Part shown: piece by piece, positions 27,463 to 36,829 of the stretch | Numbering within the stretch: the first letter of the stretch is position 1 | Layout of the letters: the number at the start of each line of letters is the position of its first letter | Source: G039954875 sp039954875 | Lineage (GTDB): Bacteria > Bacteroidota > Bacteroidia > Flavobacteriales > Blattabacteriaceae | DNA: 64,000 nucleotides | Direction: 5' to 3' | NCBI GenBank assembly: GCA_039954875.1 | Contig: CP157202.1 | Span: 372,001 to 436,000, forward strand | Made by a program: the position numbers and the translations under genes | The notes under the pieces: model-generated | The model's input: only the letters and a program-made list of their open reading frames with translations | Told to the model about the DNA's origin: nothing | Database searches by the model: none

Positions 27463-28653
27463 ATGAAACGAGTTGTCGTAGGTCTTTCCGGTGGGGTAGA
27501 CTCGAGTGTGGCGGCTTTGTTACTCAAAGAGCAGGGTTATGAAGTAGTCGGTCTCTTCATGCGCAATTGGAATGATGCTAGAGTGACACGACATGTTGAG
27601 TGCCCTTGGGTCGAAGATAGTATTGACGCGATGCTCGTTGCCCAGAAACTTAATATTCCCTTTCAAGTGATCGATCTGAGCCGCCAATATAAGGAACGTA
27701 TCGTAGACTATATGTTTGCTGAATATGCGCATGGCCGTACACCCAACCCAGATGTGCTCTGCAATCGTGAGATCAAATTTGATTTATTTTTGAAAAAAGC
27801 CCACTCACTTGGAGTCGATGACATAGCTACAGGCCACTACGCCAGAAGGGAACGTTTTTTGAGAAACGGGAGATTGATATACCGTTTATTGGTTGGGAAA
27901 GACGCTGACAAAGATCAATCCTATTTCCTTTGCCAACTTACCCAGTACCAGTTGAGTAAATCACTTTTTCCGTTAGGCACATTCACAAAAAAAGAAGTTA
28001 GAAAGATTGCTGCTGAAGCAGGGCTCATAACTGCTGAGAAAAAAGATTCTCAAGGACTATGTTTTGTCGGTAAGATACATTTGCCTGATTTTTTACAGCA
28101 AAAGCTACAATCGAGGAGGGGTGAGATTGTAGAGATATTTCCTGAGGCTCCTATCTATCGTTGCTGTCTACCTCCTATATCTTCTTCTAAAAAAGAAATA
28201 CTGGCATTGTTATCAAAGAATAGGATATACAAAAAAAACGACGGAAATGTTGTTGGCATGCATCAAGGAGCACATTACTTCACCAAGGGGCAGCGTAGAG
28301 GCTTGCGTGTGGGTGGACACAAAGAAGCTCTTTTTGTCATTGAGACTGATGTGAATGGAAATATAGTCTACACAGGTATGGGTAAAAACCATCCTGGTTT
28401 ATACAAGAAAGCGCTTTTCATTCGGGAATATGAAATGCATTGGATCCGTAAAGATTTGTTAATTAGTGAAGGAGATGAGATGTCGGTCTATTGTAGAATT
28501 CGTTACAGGCAACCCTTGCAACGAGCCGTTTTACATAAAGTACAAAATGGGCTTTATATAGAGTTTGAAGAATTTCAGGCAGCAATCACCGAAGGGCAAT
28601 TCGCTGCTTGGTATCTAGGCGAAGAACTCATCGGCTCAGGCGTGATTTCATGA
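27463..28653 (+). CDS. mnmA: tRNA-specific 2-thiouridylase MnmA
   Basis: MnmA puts sulfur on uridine 34 of the Lys, Glu and Gln tRNAs. 396 aa, slightly longer than most. The ATP-pyrophosphatase P-loop is GLSGGVDSS (7-15). The catalytic cysteines are C100 in NPDVLCNREIKF and C200 in DSQGLCFVG. ATGHYARR is the conserved tRNA/ATP site and the C-terminal beta barrel ends with EGQFAAWYLGEELIGSG. Between residues about 225 and 265 there is an insert rich in lysine and serine. Upstream TAAATTTA near 27440 could be a weak -7 box. Confidence 0.95.
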   Translation: MKRVVVGLSGGVDSSVAALLLKEQGYEVVGLFMRNWNDARVTRHVECPWVEDSIDAMLVAQKLNIPFQVIDLSRQYKERIVDYMFAEYAHGRTPNPDVLCNREIKFDLFLKKAHSLGVDDIATGHYARRERFLRNGRLIYRLLVGKDADKDQSYFLCQLTQYQLSKSLFPLGTFTKKEVRKIAAEAGLITAEKKDSQGLCFVGKIHLPDFLQQKLQSRRGEIVEIFPEAPIYRCCLPPISSSKKEILALLSKNRIYKKNDGNVVGMHQGAHYFTKGQRRGLRVGGHKEALFVIETDVNGNIVYTGMGKNHPGLYKKALFIREYEMHWIRKDLLISEGDEMSVYCRIRYRQPLQRAVLHKVQNGLYIEFEEFQAAITEGQFAAWYLGEELIGSGVIS

Positions 28654-28805
28654 ATTTTATGAAGGTATATAAAAATCATCATCCTTTCACTCGCTACTTG
28701 AGTATCATCGAAGTTCTTCTTCAAAAGATCTCACACATACCAAAAATCTTCCTCCTCTACCCCATCCTGAAATTTATGCAACATAATAAGTCATCATCTA
28801 GATAA
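28650..28805 (+). CDS. Small open frame overlapping the mnmA stop
   Basis: 51 codons, MNFMKVYKNHHPFTRYLSI onward, basic and partly hydrophobic, ATG overlapping the mnmA stop (ATGA). The coupling-like overlap is the only argument for it. No family recognised; it may be the start of a decayed gene, as the next 500 bases contain only stops. Confidence 0.25.
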   Translation: MNFMKVYKNHHPFTRYLSIIEVLLQKISHIPKIFLLYPILKFMQHNKSSSR

Positions 28806-29341
28806 AATGAAGGACCCTTAATATTCATTAAAGGAATCCTCATCGTAAACTGAAAAAGCGAGGCACTATAAAAAGAAATAAAAATACACAATTAATAAGA
28901 TTTAAAAAGTCTCGACAACCAATATTCATTTTAACTGTACGTTGAATAGTTATTTAAAAGTTTTGATTATCATATAGTTAAATGTGGATACTGATCAATC
29001 AAGCGGGTTAAAAAATACTTGATCGATTTCTTCACTATAGCACCCTAGATAGTAGACTCTAAGCAACGGAAGCAAATTGTTCTACCACCTCGTGAGAAGG
29101 TATGAGAGGAGGGCGAAACCCTGAAAAAACTCATTTAGCATATAAACCCATATAAAGGCACAGATATAACTCCAGATGAATCTTATACCATGTAGAACCA
29201 GGTCCGAATGATTCTTATATAACTTAATGCTCAAAAATTGTTTAAAACACCAGATGGCTGCTTTTTTCTTGCACATCTCCCAAGGTCTACTCAAGGGGTT
29301 GTTTAGCGACATATCGAGTCAATGAATAAAGATAATGAGTG
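28806..29341. other. AT-rich stretch, nothing identified
   Basis: No gene recognised. A minus-strand open piece at 29312-29082 (76 codons) has no recognisable motif and is probably chance or a relic. Confidence 0.4.
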
Positions 29342-29783
29342 TCAAATTTGATACTTTTTAAATCTAGCTCCGTGTAATATATATAATACGTTTGCAGTCA
29401 ATCCGTAGATAAAGAACTTGACTGATATATCCATACCCTTGAGATGAGTTTCCAGACGGGGAGCATACAGATGTGAATTGTTAAAAAATATGCCATAGCG
29501 GTCTATTATGCCTTTGTATGCAATGATCCAGCCATAAGACTTGCACCAAGTCTCTATATTGGATCCGGTCAAAAGTTTGTGCTTTGCTCGGCCCTGATGG
29601 AACACAAAGCTTTTGTGTATAGATGGGATGCCAATCTTGGGTAGCTACGCGATCAAGTTAAAATCTTTTTGAATGGCATATTGTGTAACTTCTGGGATGA
29701 TCCGGTCGCCTTCTGGCACGGCTAAGGCTCCCGCTAGGTAAAAAGTTATTTTGAATATCGACGATGAGTAATGCTTGTTTTAT
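29342..29783 (-). pseudogene. pncA: Nicotinamidase, broken
   Basis: Minus-strand frames read IKQALLIVDIQNNFLPSGSL, AVPEGDRIIPEV, then ETHLKGMDISVKFFIYGLTA, matching nicotinamidase (isochorismatase fold). The first codon is ATA (29783-29781) and a TAG interrupts after DFNLIA (about 29644). The catalytic cysteine of the GxxxDVCV loop has become NVLY. The enzyme would deamidate nicotinamide to nicotinate, so salvage from nicotinamide seems lost; pncB, the next step, is intact at 60374-61552. A second partial copy lies in the tandem repeat. Confidence 0.78.
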
Positions 29784-29859
29784 AGGAAAAAAATATTGCT
29801 ATTTCTAAGGGTAAATTTACTTGGACCCTTTCAGATCACTGCCTGAAAAGATTTTTTTT

Positions 29860-29867
29860 TATTTTTG
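29860..29867 (+). promoter_or_regulatory. Candidate -7 box upstream of THX copy 1
   Basis: TATTTTTG fits TAnnTTTG, 62 bases before the ATG; the same box precedes copy 2 at 30878-30885. The preceding T run makes a chance match possible. Confidence 0.4.
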
Positions 29868-29928
29868 CGTTCTTTACCTATAGATTACGCGTTCGGTAAT
29901 TAAGGTATTAAATCTTTGAATCAAAACC

Positions 29929-30045
29929 ATGGGAAAAGGAGATCAAAAAACACGTAGAGGGAAAATAAATAGGGGTACTGCTGGCAATCTCCGTTTGAGT
30001 TTGAAAAATCTAAAACGCGATAGGAAAAAGGCTAAGACGAGGTGA
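29929..30045 (+). CDS. Ribosomal protein THX-like, copy 1
   Basis: 38 aa, MGKGDQKTRRGKINRGTAGN onward, 45 percent or more basic. The start MGKGDxKTxRGKI is the signature of bacterial ribosomal protein THX (Thx) of Bacteroidetes, a tiny 30S subunit protein. The C-terminal half (LRLSLKNLKRDRKKAKTR) is longer than the usual ending, so the call is by the N-terminus. It lies between the diverging remains of pncA and an M49 peptidase and is duplicated in the 1,015-bp repeat. Both copies are intact, whereas the flanking gene parts are dead. Confidence 0.72.
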   Translation: MGKGDQKTRRGKINRGTAGNLRLSLKNLKRDRKKAKTR

Positions 30046-30084
30046 AAACAATACAAATAGCTACCCCTCCCAATCCGAATTACA

Positions 30085-30604
30085 ATTGCAAGGCGGGCAT
30101 CGTCGAGGCCTTGTTCAAAAACGAGATCCATAGGCACTTTTTACACTTCTTAGTGCCTATTTGAGCGCTTATGGAAGTGTGTTCCTGGTTTCCGTTCATG
30201 TTTTCATTGCCCCCTCATAGTCGCCCTAACCTTGGCGCACCAGTATGTGATACTACTGAGTTTTTTTATTGTTTTTTAGATATCTTGGCAAACTCCAGCC
30301 GATAAGTATCGCGTCTGCATTGCGTTGTATCACATATTTTTGATTTAGATTGTGGAATCGGACAGTTTTGGAGATGCCATAGGCACTGGCCTTTACCAAA
30401 TATAGCATAGAACGGAAAATATCACAGTCAAAAAAGTGACGTTGTAGACTTTTATATTTCCTTGGATGACATCTTTATTAAGTAGTTGGTCGCAATCGTA
30501 TATAGTCTACAAGTATATCGGGTTTCCCTTTCTCTATACCTGTGTGATATTCTTTCAAAGTTTCGCGCACGGTCTGGTCTTTTTCTTGTTTACCAAGTTT
30601 TTGA
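30085..30604 (-). pseudogene. M49 peptidase C-terminal fragment, repeat copy 1
   Basis: Duplicate of the 3' third of the M49 relic at 31100-32622. It ends with PMDLVFEQGL near 30110 and includes DTYRLEFAKISKK on the minus strand. It is cut at 30604 by the repeat junction. Confidence 0.7.
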
Positions 30605-30800
30605 GGCCTTGATTGAACACAAAGCTCTTGTGTATAGATGGGATGCCAATCTTGGGTAGCTATGCGATCAAGTCAAAATCTTTTTGAATGGCATATTGTG
30701 TGACTTATGGGATAATCCTGTCGCCTATTCTGGCACGGCTAAGGCTCCAGCTAGGTAAAAAGTTATTTTGAATATCGACGATGAGTAATGCTTGTTTTAT
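30605..30800 (-). pseudogene. pncA: Nicotinamidase 5' fragment, repeat copy 2
   Basis: Repeats the first 60 codons of the pncA relic, with the same ATA in place of the start and the same in-frame stop after the DFDLIA segment. Shared damage means pncA was already dead when the duplication happened. Confidence 0.75.
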
Positions 30801-30945
30801 AGGAAAAAAATATTGCTATTTCTAAGAGTAAATTTACTTGTACCCTTTCAGATCACTGCCTGAAAAGATTTTTTTTTTATTTTTGCGTTCTTTACCTATA
30901 GATTACGCGTTCGGTAATTAGGTGTTAAATCTTTGAATCAAAATC

Positions 30946-31062
30946 ATGGGAAAAGGAGATCAAAAAACACGTAGAGGGAAAATAAATAGGGGTACTGCTG
31001 GCAATCTCCGTTTGAGTTTGAAAAACTTAAAACGCGATAGGAAAAAGGCTAAGACGACGTGA
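30946..31062 (+). CDS. Ribosomal protein THX-like, copy 2
   Basis: 38 aa, identical to copy 1 except for the last residue (Thr for Arg). Only three or so nucleotide differences are visible over 117 bases. The -7 box TATTTTTG is conserved at 30878-30885. Two intact copies may simply be recent, or dosage may be favoured. Confidence 0.7.
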   Translation: MGKGDQKTRRGKINRGTAGNLRLSLKNLKRDRKKAKTT

Positions 31063-31099
31063 AAACAATACAAATAGTTACCCCTCCCAATCCGAATTA

Positions 31100-32622
31100 C
31101 AATTGCAAGGCGGGCATCCGTTGAGGCCTTGTTCAAAAACGAGATCCCATAGGTACTTTTTACACTTCGTAGTGTCTATTTGAGCGCTTCTGGGAGTGTG
31201 TTGCTAGTTTCTATTCATGTTTTCATTGCCCTCCATAGTCGCCCTCACCTTGGCGCACCAGTATGATACTACTGAGTTTTTTATTGCTTTTTAGATATCT
31301 TGGCAAACTCCAGCCGATAGGTGTCGCGTCTGCATTGCGTTGTATCACATATTTTTGATTTAGATTGTGGAATCGGACAGTGTTGGAGATGCCATAGGCA
31401 CTGGCCTTTACCAAATATAGCATAGAACGGAAAATATCACAGTCAAAAAAGTGACGTTGTAGATTTTTATATTTCCTTGGATGACATCTTTATTAAGTAG
31501 TTGGTCGCAATCGTATATAGTCTACAAGTATATCGGGTTTCCCTTTCTCTATACCTGCGTGATATTCTTTCAAAGTTTCGCGCACGGTCTGGTCTTTTTC
31601 TTGTTTACCAAGTTTTTGATACCTAAGCCGTGGGTAATCAATCCTGTGAGATATATAGTATTGTTAAAAAGGCTTCGAAGTTGATGTGCTTTTGTTGAGA
31701 CTGATCTATCAATGCTTTTATCAAGGGTTGCATGATTTTGTCAAACTTGACACGGATGATATTTTTCCATTGTAAATGCCGAACGTCTTTTTTCAATTGG
31801 ACCATCTAGTCATTGGGCGGGTTGATAGTGATGGTTTTGTGTGCTACCAGTGTTGCATACAAATCCCTTATATAATAGTATATAACATTGTAGATATTCA
31901 ATTGTGAGCGTCCATGCTAGATTTTTCGCTCTTATAGTTGTCCCTATACCGGAAGTGTCCTTTGAAACTTAGGCGGGGGTGACCGAATGATAAGCTGAGA
32001 AAAAAGCTTTTTGCTCCAAGCCTTATCTTTAACCAATACATAATCTCGTGAGTTACCTTTATAACCTAAGAGAGTCTATCTTCCATGCTGCTCTATCAGG
32101 CCGATGACGATGCCAGCAGTGTATTGTTTTTCATATCGCGAGCCAAGCTTTATCACTCTTCCGTGATACATATCGTTCAATAATGCACCAACACGCAATC
32201 ATAAATATTTTTTTAGACCCGGATTTTCTACTAAGTTGATTACCTTTTTCACTTATTTTCTAAATCATATATTGTAGGGGACCGGTTATAGGTAGGAGGT
32301 AGGCTATCAGTACCTATCTCTACCAGTGTATAGGGATTGGGCTTTGTCTTCCATAGCGTAATTTTTTTTAAACTTTTTTTTGGTTATGTCCGTGGGATAG
32401 AAATAGGCTCCTAAAGGTTTGAGATCGATCTGGGAGATGAATGGTCGGTTTATTATCCATACGATCCCATGGACCATAATTGATGCTGATAAGATTTTTG
32501 GTAATGTTATCCGATGTATTTATCAAGAGATGGTTTTTGTCTCTATAGGTTTCATACCAAAACAATTTGTCCATAACTTCAGCCGCCTTAATCTCAGCTA
32601 GGGCATCATTAAACAAAGGCAT
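31100..32622 (-). pseudogene. M49 family dipeptidyl peptidase, degenerate
   Basis: The open N-terminal piece (32622-32368) contains EVMDKLFWYETYRDKN and ISINYGPWDRMDNKP, strongly typical of bacterial DPP III (M49). Further down, shifting frames give RETLKEYHAGIEKGKPDILV, FRSMLYLVKASAYG and a C-terminal DTYRLEFAKISKK and LVFEQG, matching the rest of the family. The zinc motif HEGxH region is not legible. At least six stops or frameshifts. The enzyme would cut dipeptides from oligopeptides; its loss fits the loss of the M16 and S46 peptidases. A C13 tract at 32627-32639 sits directly upstream of the first open frame. Confidence 0.8.
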
Positions 32623-32626
32623 TGAT

Positions 32627-32639
32627 CCCCCCCCCCCCC
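32627..32639 (+). repeat. C13 homopolymer
   Basis: Thirteen C, the longest G/C run in the window, at the 5' end of the M49 relic (G13 on its coding strand). Confidence 0.9.
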
Positions 32640-32812
32640 ATGATTAAAAAAAATTCTAGATCTCCTGAGATCCCTTATACGATAGCAGGTAATAAAATGA
32701 CTATACACAAAATGAGGATGAAGATGAAATAACGATGATCAAGATCCTTATAAATAATATAACGAAAAAAGTTGATATTATTTTTATCAAAAACAATTGA
32801 GAATCGTTGATG

Positions 32813-33385
32813 TCATGGATGGATGAAGGCGGCTACCCAACGTGCAGCTTGTCGTTGGGCCTGTTGCAGATTATCATTAACTAAGACTCCATCAAATTGA
32901 GCGGCATAAGACCATTCATACTTAGCCTTGTCTAGGCGTATGGCTATAGCGGCAGGAGATTCAGTTTGCCTGGATCGGAGCCGTTGCTGAAGTTCTACCA
33001 AAGAGGGAGGTTGTACAAAGATAGCCAAGGCGCGTCTGGGATACTGTTTCTTCAAGTTCAATCCCCCTTTTACATCGATGTCAAAGAGGACGTGATGGCT
33101 AGTAGCCCAAAGTCTTTGTATTTCACTTTTGAGGGTACCATAAAAGACTCCTAAGTAGACTTCTTCCCACTCGGCAAATTCACCTTTTTGTATTTTGGAT
33201 TGAAAGGATTCTGAGCTGATGAAGTAATAATCCTTTCCTTCCTTCTCATGAGGGCGTGCTGGGCGAGTGGTACAGGAAACTGAAAACGCCAGTGTAGGAA
33301 AGACCGTGAGTAAGTGATGCACAATGGTTGTCTTACCCGAGCCTGAAGGGGCCGAAAATATGATGATCTTACCTATGCACATCAA
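32813..33385 (-). CDS. gmk: Guanylate kinase
   Basis: Gmk phosphorylates GMP to GDP. 190 aa. P-loop FSAPSGSGKTTIVHHL, GMP-binding VSCTTRPARPHEKEGKDYYF, and VLFDIDVKGGLNLKK. The start overlaps the yicC stop by 4 bases. This yicC-gmk order is common in bacteria. After the stop (32813) comes an AT-rich spacer and then the M49 relic. Confidence 0.96.
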   Translation of the reverse strand: MMCIGKIIIFSAPSGSGKTTIVHHLLTVFPTLAFSVSCTTRPARPHEKEGKDYYFISSESFQSKIQKGEFAEWEEVYLGVFYGTLKSEIQRLWATSHHVLFDIDVKGGLNLKKQYPRRALAIFVQPPSLVELQQRLRSRQTESPAAIAIRLDKAKYEWSYAAQFDGVLVNDNLQQAQRQAARWVAAFIHP

Positions 33386-34242
33386 AGGACATTTAAGAGT
33401 TGTTCTTTGATTTTTTCCAGTTCATCCTTCATTTGTACGACTATTTTTTGAATTTCGACATTCTGGGCCTTGGCCCCCAAGGTATTGAGCTCCCGTCCAA
33501 TCTCTTGAATAATGAAACCGAGTTTTTTCCCAGGAGATTCAAACTGTTGCATGGTTTCTGAGAAGTAATCGCAATGATTCTTCAACCGCAACATTTCTTC
33601 TGTGATGTCCCACTTTTCGAGGTAATAGATCAATTCCTGTTCTAGACGATTGGGATCGAGTTGCAAAGCCGACTGATCAAATGCCTTTTGAAGCTTTTGC
33701 CGGATGGAGTTTTTTCGCATCATCTCAAAGGGGCCGAGCTGATCGAACCACTTTAGAATATTTTCAATTCTGTAGATCAATTCCCTCTGGAGTATCTTAC
33801 CCTCATCAGCCCTGAACTTTTTTACCGCTGCAAGAGCTTTATCTATCAGGCAATGGACTTCTTGCCATTCGTATCCTTCTATCTCGGTGTGTGAGGCGTT
33901 TAAAACTTCAGGCATCCTGACGGCTAGGCTGAGATAATCGATCTCTCGAAAACCTGGGCTGACGGTTTTGAGTTCGTCCATATATGTATGGACCACCTCC
34001 TTGTTGATACGAAAGGACTTATCGGCTGCGAGTCCTTCTAAGCTGATACAACATTCGACTTTGCCTCGCATCAAAGTTTCGGCTATTTTTTTACGAAATT
34101 CCCATTCCCTCTCACGATACAAAGCAGGCATGCGTAGAATTAAATCGAGCTGCTTGCTATTGAGGGTTTTGATCTCGATAATTATTTTTTTGTTGAGGGA
34201 TTGTTTTTCGGCTTTCCCAAAACCGGTCATCGATTCGAGCAT
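33382..34242 (-). CDS. yicC: YicC family endoribonuclease-like protein
   Basis: 286 aa, usual length. N-terminal MLESMTGFGKAEKQ and C-terminal KLGFIIQEIGRELNTLGAKA are the two family signatures; the second carries conserved acidic residues. YicC is reported as a metal-dependent endoribonuclease in some bacteria; I infer the same here. It is followed by gmk with a 4-base overlap and preceded 15 bases upstream by the arsC-like gene, so the three may form one transcript. Confidence 0.93.
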   Translation of the reverse strand: MLESMTGFGKAEKQSLNKKIIIEIKTLNSKQLDLILRMPALYREREWEFRKKIAETLMRGKVECCISLEGLAADKSFRINKEVVHTYMDELKTVSPGFREIDYLSLAVRMPEVLNASHTEIEGYEWQEVHCLIDKALAAVKKFRADEGKILQRELIYRIENILKWFDQLGPFEMMRKNSIRQKLQKAFDQSALQLDPNRLEQELIYYLEKWDITEEMLRLKNHCDYFSETMQQFESPGKKLGFIIQEIGRELNTLGAKAQNVEIQKIVVQMKDELEKIKEQLLNVL

Positions 34243-34257
34243 AAGTGCAAATAAGTC

Positions 34258-34632
34258 TTAGGGTCTTTGTTTATCGTTTTGCAATATTTCTAAGCAATCT
34301 TTTAATGTATTTAGTACTTGGGCTTGGCCACCTATGAAAATACGATTACCTACCAAAAAGATAGAACGAGCCAATAAGGTGTACTCTTGCAAGATCCATC
34401 GTCTATACTTAGCCTGACCGAGCGGTTGAGCATGGAGACTCAGTTGACGGTATTTTTGAGATTTTAGGTTGAATAGACTTTCATAACTACCTGAGCGTTG
34501 TCTCATCTCTTGCAATTCTACTTCGGTCATAGGTTGATTTTTGATATCACGCAGGACAAGATCCGAAAGATCAAACGAGACAAGTATCCGCCGACAAGTA
34601 GTATAGGTCTTCAAATGATAGGCTTTCTTCAT
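34258..34632 (-). CDS. ArsC/Spx-like glutaredoxin-fold protein
   Basis: 124 aa with the start at 34632 (MKKAYHLKTYTTCRRIL); a start at 34656 would add 8 residues. The motif YTTCRRI places a single N-terminal Cys where ArsC-family proteins have theirs, with the Arg of the CX3-5R type following. Later GSYESLFNLKSQKYRQL and RWILQEYTLLARSIFLV, RIFIGG are family landmarks. Close in type to YffB/ArsC-like proteins of unknown role; arsenate reduction is not implied, since only one cysteine is present. Upstream of yicC on the same strand. Confidence 0.82.
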   Translation of the reverse strand: MKKAYHLKTYTTCRRILVSFDLSDLVLRDIKNQPMTEVELQEMRQRSGSYESLFNLKSQKYRQLSLHAQPLGQAKYRRWILQEYTLLARSIFLVGNRIFIGGQAQVLNTLKDCLEILQNDKQRP

Positions 34633-34705
34633 AGCCCCATTGTTTTTAAAGGTCAATTATAATCAAATATTTATTTTTACCGGGCTATCTTGATTTTGGC
34701 AAGTA

Positions 34706-34713
34706 TATATTTG
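34706..34713 (+). promoter_or_regulatory. Candidate -7 box upstream of asd
   Basis: TATATTTG matches TAnnTTTG exactly and lies 22 bases before the ATG of asd, a usual distance for a short leader. No clear -33 box at the right spacing. Confidence 0.5.
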
Positions 34714-34735
34714 AAAAATTCAATATAAAAATACG

Positions 34736-35716
34736 ATGAAAAAAGTAGCTGTAGTCGGAGTCACTGGAATGGTCGGACGTGTAATGCTCCAAATTTTAGA
34801 GGAAAGAAATTTTCCGATAGATGTGCTGTATCCTGTAGCCTCAGAGCGCTCCGTCGGCCAAGAAGTAGTCTTCAAAAGAAAAGCTCAGAAAATAATCAGT
34901 ATACAAGAGGCTGTTTCTCTAAAACCCGATATCGCACTCTTCTCAGCCGGTGGGGATACTTCCAAGACATGGTCACCACGATTTGCAGAAGTGGGCACTA
35001 CGGTTATCGACAATTCGTCAGCTTGGCGTATGGATCCGACCAAAAAGCTTGTCGTGCCTGAAGTCAATGGTGCGATACTTTCTAAGGCAGATAAGATCAT
35101 TGCCAATCCTAATTGCTCCACCATACAACTGGTGATGGTATTATACCCCCTGCACCAAAAATATGGTATCCGTCGGGTGGTAGTATCTACCTATCAATCA
35201 GTCAGTGGGACGGGTAAAAAAGCTATGGATCAACTCGAGGCTGAAGTGTGTGGTGTACATAAAGATAAAGTTTATCCCCATCCCATCTACCGCAATGCCT
35301 TACCCCACTGTGATGTCTTTGAAAGCGAAGGCTATACCAAAGAAGAACTCAAATTGATGCGAGAGCCCAAAAAGATTATGGATACCAAGCACATTGCCAT
35401 CACGGCTACAGCTGTACGCATTCCTGTAGTGGGTGGACATTCTGAGAGTGTAAATATTACCCTCGAACGTGACTTTGTCTTAGATGAGGTACGTGAGCTT
35501 TTAGCCCGTTCGCCTGGCATCATCGTACAAGACCAACCGGAAAAAAATATCTATCCCATGCCTATCCACGCCCACGGTAAAGACGGAGTCTTTGTCGGAC
35601 GCATCCGAAGAGATCCATCACAGCCCTATTCTCTACAACTCTGGATCGTAGCAGACAATTTACGCAAAGGCGCTGCAACCAATGCCGTACAGATAGCAGA
35701 ACAAATGTTGAAATAA
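34736..35716 (+). CDS. asd: Aspartate-semialdehyde dehydrogenase
   Basis: Asd makes aspartate semialdehyde, the branch point to lysine/diaminopimelate, threonine and methionine. 326 aa, normal. NADP-binding GVTGMVGRVML at residues 8-18; catalytic Cys127 in NPNCSTIQL; catalytic His in PVVGGHSESVNI. Substrate-binding residues appear in SSAWRMD and YQSVSGTGKK. Single gene with its own candidate -7 box; the following 480 bases are AT-rich and empty. The lysine in DAP would feed peptidoglycan synthesis, so a wall is probably retained. Confidence 0.97.
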   Translation: MKKVAVVGVTGMVGRVMLQILEERNFPIDVLYPVASERSVGQEVVFKRKAQKIISIQEAVSLKPDIALFSAGGDTSKTWSPRFAEVGTTVIDNSSAWRMDPTKKLVVPEVNGAILSKADKIIANPNCSTIQLVMVLYPLHQKYGIRRVVVSTYQSVSGTGKKAMDQLEAEVCGVHKDKVYPHPIYRNALPHCDVFESEGYTKEELKLMREPKKIMDTKHIAITATAVRIPVVGGHSESVNITLERDFVLDEVRELLARSPGIIVQDQPEKNIYPMPIHAHGKDGVFVGRIRRDPSQPYSLQLWIVADNLRKGAATNAVQIAEQMLK

Positions 35717-36240
35717 AGAAAGCACAGACTAAGATTTATAAATTATCCACGATCGACGGATGGATTTAACATGACATAGCCCTGAATCATTCATACTTCT
35801 CATACCTTCAAATATGAATATTTTACTTAGATATGTAAAAAAAATAAAAGATATAGAGCTGTTATTTGTAATTACTTTATTTATTGAATCACGCATAGTA
35901 AATATATAACCGAAACCATTATATAAATATAAATAAGTAATAAAATATATTTCTATTTTATAATGTGTTTAGATATTAATCTAATAAATAAATAATATTT
36001 GATATATAGTAAAAAGATCTAAAATAATAAAAATCAAAGCTATGATTGTTATATTGATATAAATTATATTTTTTATATAAAGATTATTAATAATGGTAAA
36101 ATATATAATTAAATTTATAGAAATTATGATATAAAAAATCATAAAATATTTTATTTAATCCTATTTTTTGCTTTATCTCATACTTATGCTCTTCTTTAAA
36201 TAGAAGATCTTCAGCCTGTTAAAGGAGACTTTGGTAAGGG
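35717..36240. other. Very AT-rich spacer, no gene
   Basis: Nothing recognisable; the composition is strikingly AT-rich (around 80 percent A+T by eye). No inverted repeat with T run found. Confidence 0.5.
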
Positions 36241-36249
36241 CACTGCGTT

Positions 36250-36680
36250 CTAAACTGTGGACCCTCCCAGCTGTCCCCACCAACTATCAGCATACAACAC
36301 TCACAAGTGAATGTGCTAAAGTTGGTACCTATATTGTTACAAATTAAGTAGATTGTATAACTATTGGAATAAGATCAAAGAAGATTACACCCAAGGAGAT
36401 CAAGGAGGCTATATGATGGTAATAAATGCTTCTCAAGAACCCGGTAAATTTTATCGACTAAAAAAGTCAAGGTGTGTCCTTTTTAATCAATATAATATGT
36501 TGTATATTACTGGGTATAAAATATTATACTAAAGAATAAATACACCTAACCCCACGTCACTACAAAGATTCAAATCAATGGGGCCACTCACTGTCAAAGA
36601 AGACAACAGTGGAGATATCACCCCAGGGGCCAACAATAAAATACTGATCTTCGAAAATTTTATATAAAATTATTAATACA
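36250..36680 (+). pseudogene. Decayed surface protein gene, provisional
   Basis: Fragment NYWNKIKEDYTQGDQGGYMM followed by VINASQEPGKFYRLK resembles the jelly-roll region of large gliding/adhesin-like surface proteins of Bacteroidetes. No frame exceeds 50 codons. It lies directly upstream of a PorP/SprF-like relic, as large surface proteins often do; the assignment is from this context plus one motif, so it is uncertain. Confidence 0.35.
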
Positions 36681-36829
36681 CACCCCTCTTGTTCAATTAT
36701 CCCATCTTTGATACAAAACCGTATTGGCTCCTCCAATCATTTAAATATCAAGATTATAAAAGTTACTTATATCGCATCTACAGGAGATAAAAGATATAGA
36801 TCAGGTATGACTATATTTACGTTTCAGGC

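Larger units (their letters stand above)
29590..30604. repeat. Tandem direct repeat, copy 1 (about 1,015 bp)
   Basis: Copy 2 starts at 30605, the next base. The right edge is ACCAAGTTTTTGA (to 30604 and 31619) and the left edge GGCC[C/T]TGAT[G/T]GAACAC (29590 and 30605). Each copy holds the pncA 5' part, the THX-like gene and the M49 peptidase 3' part. A dozen or so scattered substitutions and single-base indels separate the copies. Confidence 0.95.
30605..31619. repeat. Tandem direct repeat, copy 2
   Basis: See copy 1 at 29590-30604. The THX start codons are 1,017 bases apart (29929 and 30946), the repeat offset with small indels. Confidence 0.95.

Noticed and set aside
29590..31619. Assembly artefact for the two THX copies
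   Set aside because: The copies differ by scattered substitutions and small indels, so they are not a duplicated identical read block; a read-depth check would still be useful.
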